From CAWBUW01 sp963792075 (lineage in GTDB: Bacteria; Chloroflexota; Anaerolineae; Anaerolineales; UBA4823), in NCBI GenBank assembly GCA_963792075.1, contig CAWBUW010000002.1, positions 372,001 through 436,000 on the forward strand: a stretch of DNA of 64,000 bases, in the 5' to 3' direction. Positions 60,015 through 64,000 of this stretch are shown here, one piece after another. The notes beneath the pieces are model-generated. The model had not been told where the DNA came from and did no database searches. It was given only the letters and a program-made list of their open reading frames with translations. A program made the position numbers and the translations under genes. Within the stretch, counting starts at the first letter, position 1. Each line of letters opens with the position of its first letter.

Positions 60015-61248
60015 TTTCGGCCTCCTCACCATCGTCTTCGTGACCAGGAAATGGCACAGGAGTGTGGATGCCCTCCACTGCGTTGGTGGGATTCTTGCGC
60101 TTCCTGGTGCGGTCAAAGACTCTGCGCCCCAGGTCCAGCGCGACCAGGACACCCATACCTCCCAGCGTGGTGGGGATGAAGAACTGGTAGAACAGATTCA
60201 CGTAGTAAACCACCGGGAATTTCTCGGGTGAAGGCTCGTAGTGCGAGAGCCAGGCGGTGGGGAAATTCGCGGTTGCATCGGGGTGGCATCCCTGGCAGCG
60301 CACGAGCAGGTTTTGCTGAATCTGCAGGCCGGTTGCCGGATCTTTGGTGCGTTGGATATCGTGGATCCCGTGGCAGTCAAAGCAGACAGCTTTGTTCGTT
60401 TCCGCATCTGGGGATTGTTTTTCAAATAGCGTCACGGTCGTACCGTGAAAATCTGCTACATAGGAGGTCAATACATACGTAGAGAGGCCATAACGCCCCA
60501 TTTTCTCTTTGTCGGTGTGACATTTCGCACAGATTAAGGGCGATTTATTGCGAAACTCTGCCGTGCGCGGGTCCTCAATGTTATGTACGCCGTGGCAGCT
60601 AATGCAGGTTGGGACATCCGTGTTTTGCTCATCCGTCAATGCTGCTCCATGCACGCTATTGCGGTATTTCTCATATATCGCAGAGTGGCATTTGGCGCAG
60701 GTCTCCGGGATACGCAAGCGCGCCGCGGGGAGCAGATCCCCGGTCTGTGGATCGGTCCAACGCTGCACGGTATGGGAGCCGTGACAGTCAGAGCAAATCG
60801 CGGCTGCCGGCTGGCCTGCCGCGCGGGCTTGAGCATGCACGCTGTGGGCTTGTTTTTCATACAACGAGGCATGGCACTGCTTACAGGTCTCGTTAAACTG
60901 GAGGGTCAGTGCACGGGCAGTTTGTGGGCTGAGCGCCGGGTGGGGATACTCGCGAATATCTGTGTGGCACTGCACGCAGGCATATCCGCCTTCACCATGA
61001 ACTGAGGCAGTGTAATCATCTAGGTTGATAGAGATGTCTACGATATCTCCGTTGGGCATCGTGAAGGTCTGGCCTGGTGTGCCATGGCACGCCAGGCAGG
61101 TGTCATTGCTGACACCCGGACCCGTAGAGGTTTGGGGGACAGGTCCGGCAGCTTCGGCTGGCTGGTTGGTAAATACCAGACCCAGCAGCACGAAGACGAC
61201 CAACACGGCGACCACCAGGGGGAGGGTATAACGGCTCGGAGGACGCAT
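60007..61248 (-). CDS. Nine-heme c-type cytochrome (second module copy)
   Basis: 413 residues with an N-terminal signal (about 8-30), nine CxxCH sites (CLACH, CVQCH, CKQCH, CSDCH, CAKCH, CISCH, CAKCH, CFDCH, CQGCH) and a C-terminal membrane span near residue 370 followed by a charged cytosolic tail. Paralogous to the 61961-63085 protein: same heme order and shared phrases such as DTNVPTCISCHGVHNIEDPR versus NTDVPVCTDCHGVHNVQDPR. It pairs with the cytochrome b on either side (TAATG overlap upstream). Likely electron acceptor from cytochrome b on the outer face. Confidence 0.88.
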   Translation of the reverse strand: MRPPSRYTLPLVVAVLVVFVLLGLVFTNQPAEAAGPVPQTSTGPGVSNDTCLACHGTPGQTFTMPNGDIVDISINLDDYTASVHGEGGYACVQCHTDIREYPHPALSPQTARALTLQFNETCKQCHASLYEKQAHSVHAQARAAGQPAAAICSDCHGSHTVQRWTDPQTGDLLPAARLRIPETCAKCHSAIYEKYRNSVHGAALTDEQNTDVPTCISCHGVHNIEDPRTAEFRNKSPLICAKCHTDKEKMGRYGLSTYVLTSYVADFHGTTVTLFEKQSPDAETNKAVCFDCHGIHDIQRTKDPATGLQIQQNLLVRCQGCHPDATANFPTAWLSHYEPSPEKFPVVYYVNLFYQFFIPTTLGGMGVLVALDLGRRVFDRTRKRKNPTNAVEGIHTPVPFPGHEDDGEEAENE

Positions 61249-61964
61249 TAAGACTTGCCTCCCGAATTGCGTTGGGTTGTATTTTTCATCTGCTTTTGAT
61301 ATTCCAGGGTGTGATACTCTTTCATTTCATCTTCGTTCAACTTACCTGTAAAAATACTCAAGTTCAGGCGTTCGATATGGACGTGATAGAAGTGCCAGAT
61401 CAAGACGAAGATCGCTGCTATCACCGCCTCGGTGCTATGCGCCATCTTGGCGGCGGGGATGATCCCACCGGGGAGAACCAGGGTCGCCTGGATGGGGAAC
61501 CATAGGATGAAACCGGTGACGACCAGGATGCTGATCCCAACGAAGAGGATCCAGTAGGTCACTTTCTGCTCAAAATTGAACTTGCCGAATTTGGGCTTTT
61601 CGTTGCTCAAGAAAAGCAAGTATTTCACCATTTTCCCGGCATCCAGTACATCTTGCCAGGTGGGCAGCATCTCGCCTGTGAGCTTCCGGCGTGCCATCTG
61701 TACGATCATGTTCCCCACGTGGTACAACACTTCAAGGGTCAATGCGATGGCAGCGATACGATGGATTTGCTGGATCGTCCGGACACTTTCTGGAGTGGCG
61801 AGGAGCACATGACTCCAATCAGTCGTGCGATATTTTTGCGGCAGGCCGGTTAACAGCAGCACGGTAAAGCAGAGCAGCAGCAGTGTGTGTTCCCAACGCT
61901 GAGAAAGCGAAAAGCGCGGGAAGTAGCGGACAGTATGCACGGAAGGTGTGTTTTTAGGGCTCAT
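61248..61964 (-). CDS. Cytochrome b (formate dehydrogenase gamma type)
   Basis: 238 residues with four spans and the same heme-ligand pattern as the paralogue at 58824 (SLSQRWEHTLLLL, IHRIAAIALTLEVLYHVGN, AHSTEAVIAAIFVLIWHFYHVH), but without the extra span and monoheme tail. It overlaps the nine-heme gene before it by 4 bp (ATGA) and the one after by a single base (TAATG). Likely quinol oxidation feeding the multiheme subunit. Confidence 0.9.
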   Translation of the reverse strand: MSPKNTPSVHTVRYFPRFSLSQRWEHTLLLLCFTVLLLTGLPQKYRTTDWSHVLLATPESVRTIQQIHRIAAIALTLEVLYHVGNMIVQMARRKLTGEMLPTWQDVLDAGKMVKYLLFLSNEKPKFGKFNFEQKVTYWILFVGISILVVTGFILWFPIQATLVLPGGIIPAAKMAHSTEAVIAAIFVLIWHFYHVHIERLNLSIFTGKLNEDEMKEYHTLEYQKQMKNTTQRNSGGKS

Positions 61965-63085
61965 TGTAGGCCACTCCTTACGCGCGCGACGATCGCACGG
62001 ATGATTTGAAGTACGACGTAAATTATCAACAACCAGGAGACGACCGGGGTGAAGGAGCTATAAAACGCTTCGGTATAGAAGAGGAAGGGCGTTTTCTCCA
62101 GGCTAATTTTGTTATGACCGGTCCAGGCTCCCGTCCAATTCGGTCCGGCCGTCGGGTGGCATTTCTGGCAGGTAGCCAACAGATTTGCCGGGTTCACGCT
62201 GGAGCGTGGATCATCGGTTTTAAGGATCGTGTGCACACCGTGGCAATCGGTACAGACCGCGGTGTCATGCCAGATGGTAGGCCAGCGGGCTTTGTAGACC
62301 GAGACTTCGACGCCGTGCCAGGACGTGCTGTAAATACTGTACACATCAGAGGGCAGGTTATATTTTGCCATCAATTCGGCATTGGCATGGCAGCCTGCGC
62401 ACAGCTCCGGGGATTGGATGCGGAACTGGGTGGTGCGTGGGTCCTGCACGTTGTGCACACCATGACAGTCTGTACACACAGGGACATCGGTATTATTTTC
62501 TTCGATCAACGCTTTCCCATGCACAGAGTCTTTGTATTGGTTGTAGATCTCGCCATGGCATTGGCTGCAGGTGGTGGAAATGAGCGCCCGCGGCTCATTT
62601 GGGTCCCGTACATCGTGCGCACCGTGGCAGTCTGTGCAGATGGGAGCATTCAGGTTACCTGCTTCGGCCGCCTTGTTATGCATGCTGTCCAGCGTCTTGG
62701 CATAATTGGCGGCATGACATTTTTCGCAGGCCTGGTAGTAAGCCCGGCTGAACGAGCGCGCATCCGGGTAAACCTGTGCAGGGTGTGGGTAGGTGGTGAT
62801 CGTGGTGTGGCATGCTTCGCACTCGATCCCTTGTGGACTATGCACAGAGTTAGCCAGCATTTTGGAGTCAATAAAGAGCGAAAGTTTTTCTCCGCTGGGC
62901 AGGGTCATGCTCAGGTCTGGGTTGCTGTGACAGCTCAGGCAGTATTCCTCGGTTTTTTGCGGCGGATTGCCTGCTGGATCACCCGCCTGCGCCGGCCAGG
63001 CCCAAACCAGGACACCGAAGCCGGCCAGGATAAAGGCTGCCCATAATACGGCAGCCGGGAATTTGCACAGTTTTATTCGGGACAT
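61961..63085 (-). CDS. Nine-heme c-type cytochrome (first module copy)
   Basis: 374 residues with an N-terminal signal (about 11-33), nine CxxCH sites (CLSCH, CEACH, CEKCH, CTDCH, CSQCH, CTDCH, CAGCH, CTDCH, CQKCH) and a C-terminal span (about 345-368). Tail is short and basic. The repeated CTDCHG(V/A)H units suggest build-up by heme-module duplication. It is anchored by its C terminus with the hemes outside and is tightly coupled to the cytochrome b gene. The 55-residue gene precedes it by 28 nt. Exact acceptor unknown. Confidence 0.88.
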   Translation of the reverse strand: MSRIKLCKFPAAVLWAAFILAGFGVLVWAWPAQAGDPAGNPPQKTEEYCLSCHSNPDLSMTLPSGEKLSLFIDSKMLANSVHSPQGIECEACHTTITTYPHPAQVYPDARSFSRAYYQACEKCHAANYAKTLDSMHNKAAEAGNLNAPICTDCHGAHDVRDPNEPRALISTTCSQCHGEIYNQYKDSVHGKALIEENNTDVPVCTDCHGVHNVQDPRTTQFRIQSPELCAGCHANAELMAKYNLPSDVYSIYSTSWHGVEVSVYKARWPTIWHDTAVCTDCHGVHTILKTDDPRSSVNPANLLATCQKCHPTAGPNWTGAWTGHNKISLEKTPFLFYTEAFYSSFTPVVSWLLIIYVVLQIIRAIVARVRSGLQ

Positions 63086-63113
63086 TCCCTAAACCTCCGG
63101 TAAATAGTGTTCA

Positions 63114-63281
63114 TCATTCTTGGGAATCATTCTGGTCTAAATCGGGCTCTTGCGGTGGCGGAACGATCAAACCAAGCCGCCGGAGCAAGTATGAGATCCC
63201 CAGCATCACGAGGAGAGGAACCAGGCAGCGAAGAATGAAGAACAGCGCCACAAATATGGGATTGGCTGAAACTCTATCCAT
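63114..63281 (-). CDS. Small membrane protein of 55 residues at the operon head
   Basis: A short frame with a GGAAG ribosome binding site, ATG at 63281 and TGA at 63114-63116. Residues 8-32 (IFVALFFILRCLVPLLVMLG) form one span, followed by basic YLLRRLG and an acidic tail PPPQEPDLDQNDSQE. It lies directly before the nine-heme gene on the same strand. Short single-span subunits are common in cytochrome complexes, so it may be an accessory subunit. Below usual size cut-offs and easily missed. Confidence 0.6.
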   Translation of the reverse strand: MDRVSANPIFVALFFILRCLVPLLVMLGISYLLRRLGLIVPPPQEPDLDQNDSQE

Positions 63282-63394
63282 CTGTCTTCCTTTGCTTAAG
63301 AGATGATTAAGTATAATCTAAAAACGTACTAATCAACAGGCAAAAATATTCATCCTTCCTTAATTGAATTGTGAGCCTGCTACATAAATCCAAA

Positions 63395-63425
63395 GGGCTG
63401 TCCCAAAAGCTTCTTTTGGGACAGC
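63395..63425 (-). terminator. Hairpin in the NrfD-cytochrome gap
   Basis: GGCTGTCCCAAAAG and complement form a long perfect stem with a 2-4 nt loop. The GGCTGTCC start recalls the ends of the repeats at 18207 and 51047, but the rest differs. Confidence 0.55.
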
Positions 63426-63445
63426 CTGCCTTTCTTTACCGGAAA

Positions 63446-63486
63446 ATGAGGGCATTGGGTGGCTTAGCGCCACCCAGTGCCCTCAT
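63446..63486 (-). terminator. Terminator directly after the NrfD-like gene
   Basis: ATGAGGGCA-TGGGTGGC and complement around a 5-nt loop, followed by ATTTTCC on the minus strand, beginning 4 nt after the stop. Confidence 0.6.
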
Positions 63487-63489
63487 CTG

Positions 63490-63999
63490 CTAATGCTCTT
63501 CTTCTTTGGGGAAAAGAGGCAGGAATTTGACCCCCAGGGTTAGCATCAACAAGCCATAACCCATGATGCCCAATGCCACGCCCCATTCTGGCAAGGCGGG
63601 CCAGTAATGTACGGGTTCGAGCACATACTGCGTGCCAGGTGAGTAGGATAGAGGCACAAATAAACCCGAGACTGTGACGTTCCAACGGTTGATCACCAAA
63701 CCGATGACGGCCATCAGCGCGCCGAATACCAGGGCCACTGGCTGCTTGTTCAGGCGTGGGTGCAGGAAGATGATCACCGGTATCAGGAGCCCCACGATCA
63801 CCTCGCCAAACCAGAAGCCGAAGTTGTAAGGCGTCTGTTGGTTGAGCATGTGCAGCGCTTCGTTGACGGCAGGTGTGCGACCATAGTAAGTCACGGCAGC
63901 CAGGTCCCAGAACTTCAAGTAGGCGTAAGCCAGCAGGCCAAAACCGCTGGCGCGAGCGATGGTGCGCAGAACGTTGTGCGGTACCAGGCGCTTGCCCAT
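63490..63999 (-). CDS. NrfD/PsrC-like quinone-interacting membrane subunit (C-terminal part)
   Basis: 169 residues visible; the gene almost certainly continues beyond the right edge, since NrfD family proteins are about 300-400 residues. The visible part has about four spans, with the typical YNFGFWFGEVIVGLLIPVIIFL, VFGALMAVIGLVINRWNVTVSGL and a terminal GYGLLMLTLGVKFLPL. NRWNV with following glycine is a hallmark of NrfD/HmcB-type subunits, which oxidise or reduce quinones with ferredoxin-like and multiheme partners. It is upstream of the nine-heme operon, separated by two terminators. Confidence 0.8.
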   Translation of the reverse strand: MGKRLVPHNVLRTIARASGFGLLAYAYLKFWDLAAVTYYGRTPAVNEALHMLNQQTPYNFGFWFGEVIVGLLIPVIIFLHPRLNKQPVALVFGALMAVIGLVINRWNVTVSGLFVPLSYSPGTQYVLEPVHYWPALPEWGVALGIMGYGLLMLTLGVKFLPLFPKEEEH

Positions 64000-64000
64000 C

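Noticed and set aside
1188..63486. CRISPR array
   Set aside because: The repeated palindromes are scattered, have different stems and no regular spacers; no cas genes were seen.
1..64000. tRNA and rRNA genes
   Set aside because: No cloverleaf with TTCGAATC-type T-loop and no rRNA core sequence was recognised in the intergenic regions; tRNAscan-SE and an rRNA model search would confirm.

Overview
The window looks like a chromosomal contig from a member of the Chloroflexota, most likely class Anaerolineae. This is an inference from several traits seen together: TVEVVK- and PT/PE-rich linkers behind lipoprotein signal peptides, the gene mix (YugP-type zinc peptidase, lipoprotein with an SH3-like domain, baseplate-J-like membrane protein, DUF58 plus transglutaminase pair, response regulator fused to a TadZ-like ATPase), and several housekeeping genes with a -10 box 6-9 nt before the ATG and no Shine-Dalgarno. 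No rRNA, tRNA or CRISPR array was recognised. Three genes carry single lesions (an in-frame stop in tilS, one-base frameshifts in an arsR-type regulator and in a NapC-type cytochrome). These could be real decay or assembly errors.

Layout. 0-13.5 kb is housekeeping: a flippase-like membrane protein, zinc peptidase, S41 protease, a lone CoA-transferase subunit, HAD hydrolase, mutL with a zinc dehydrogenase, an operon of response regulator-TadZ / sirtuin / GAF histidine kinase, tilS, and a degenerate tyrosine recombinase. 13.6-19.5 kb is a phosphonate-type ABC importer operon (phnD-phnC-phnE-phnE) followed by a SanA-like protein and an HD hydrolase. 19.6-32.5 kb holds folC, lon, an AlbA_2 regulator, an SH3 lipoprotein, mltG, ruvX, a baseplate-J-like protein, alaS and mscL. 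32.7-39.4 kb is a lower-GC, accessory-looking stretch (DUF4143 ATPase, small lipoprotein, membrane protein plus PadR regulator, a decayed AbiE toxin-antitoxin pair) interrupted by a native oligopeptidase. 39.5-45.2 kb carries an aminotransferase, an M3 peptidase and a metY-metA operon preceded by what reads as a methionine leader-peptide attenuator. 45.2-51.2 kb holds a monoheme lipoprotein, a DUF58/transglutaminase pair and a MATE transporter.

51.8-64 kb is dominated by electron transfer: a decaheme lipoprotein built from two five-heme repeats, a NapC-type multiheme cytochrome (frameshifted), a NarX/NarL-like two-component pair, and a tandemly duplicated module of nine-heme cytochrome plus di-haem-type cytochrome b, ending in an NrfD-like quinone-interacting membrane subunit that runs off the window. 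A similar monoheme domain ending in W-I-x-x-G-A-P recurs on three proteins. Together this looks like a quinol-linked membrane and extracytoplasmic respiratory chain with its own redox or ligand-responsive regulators.

A second theme is more than a dozen intergenic perfect or near-perfect hairpins with unrelated stems but mostly the same tiny centres (GC-GAA-GC, GC-AAA-GC or their complements). They sit against stop codons. Two of them have terminal inverted repeats and 8-bp flanking duplications. One of these split an ATGA-coupled gene pair while leaving both reading frames intact.
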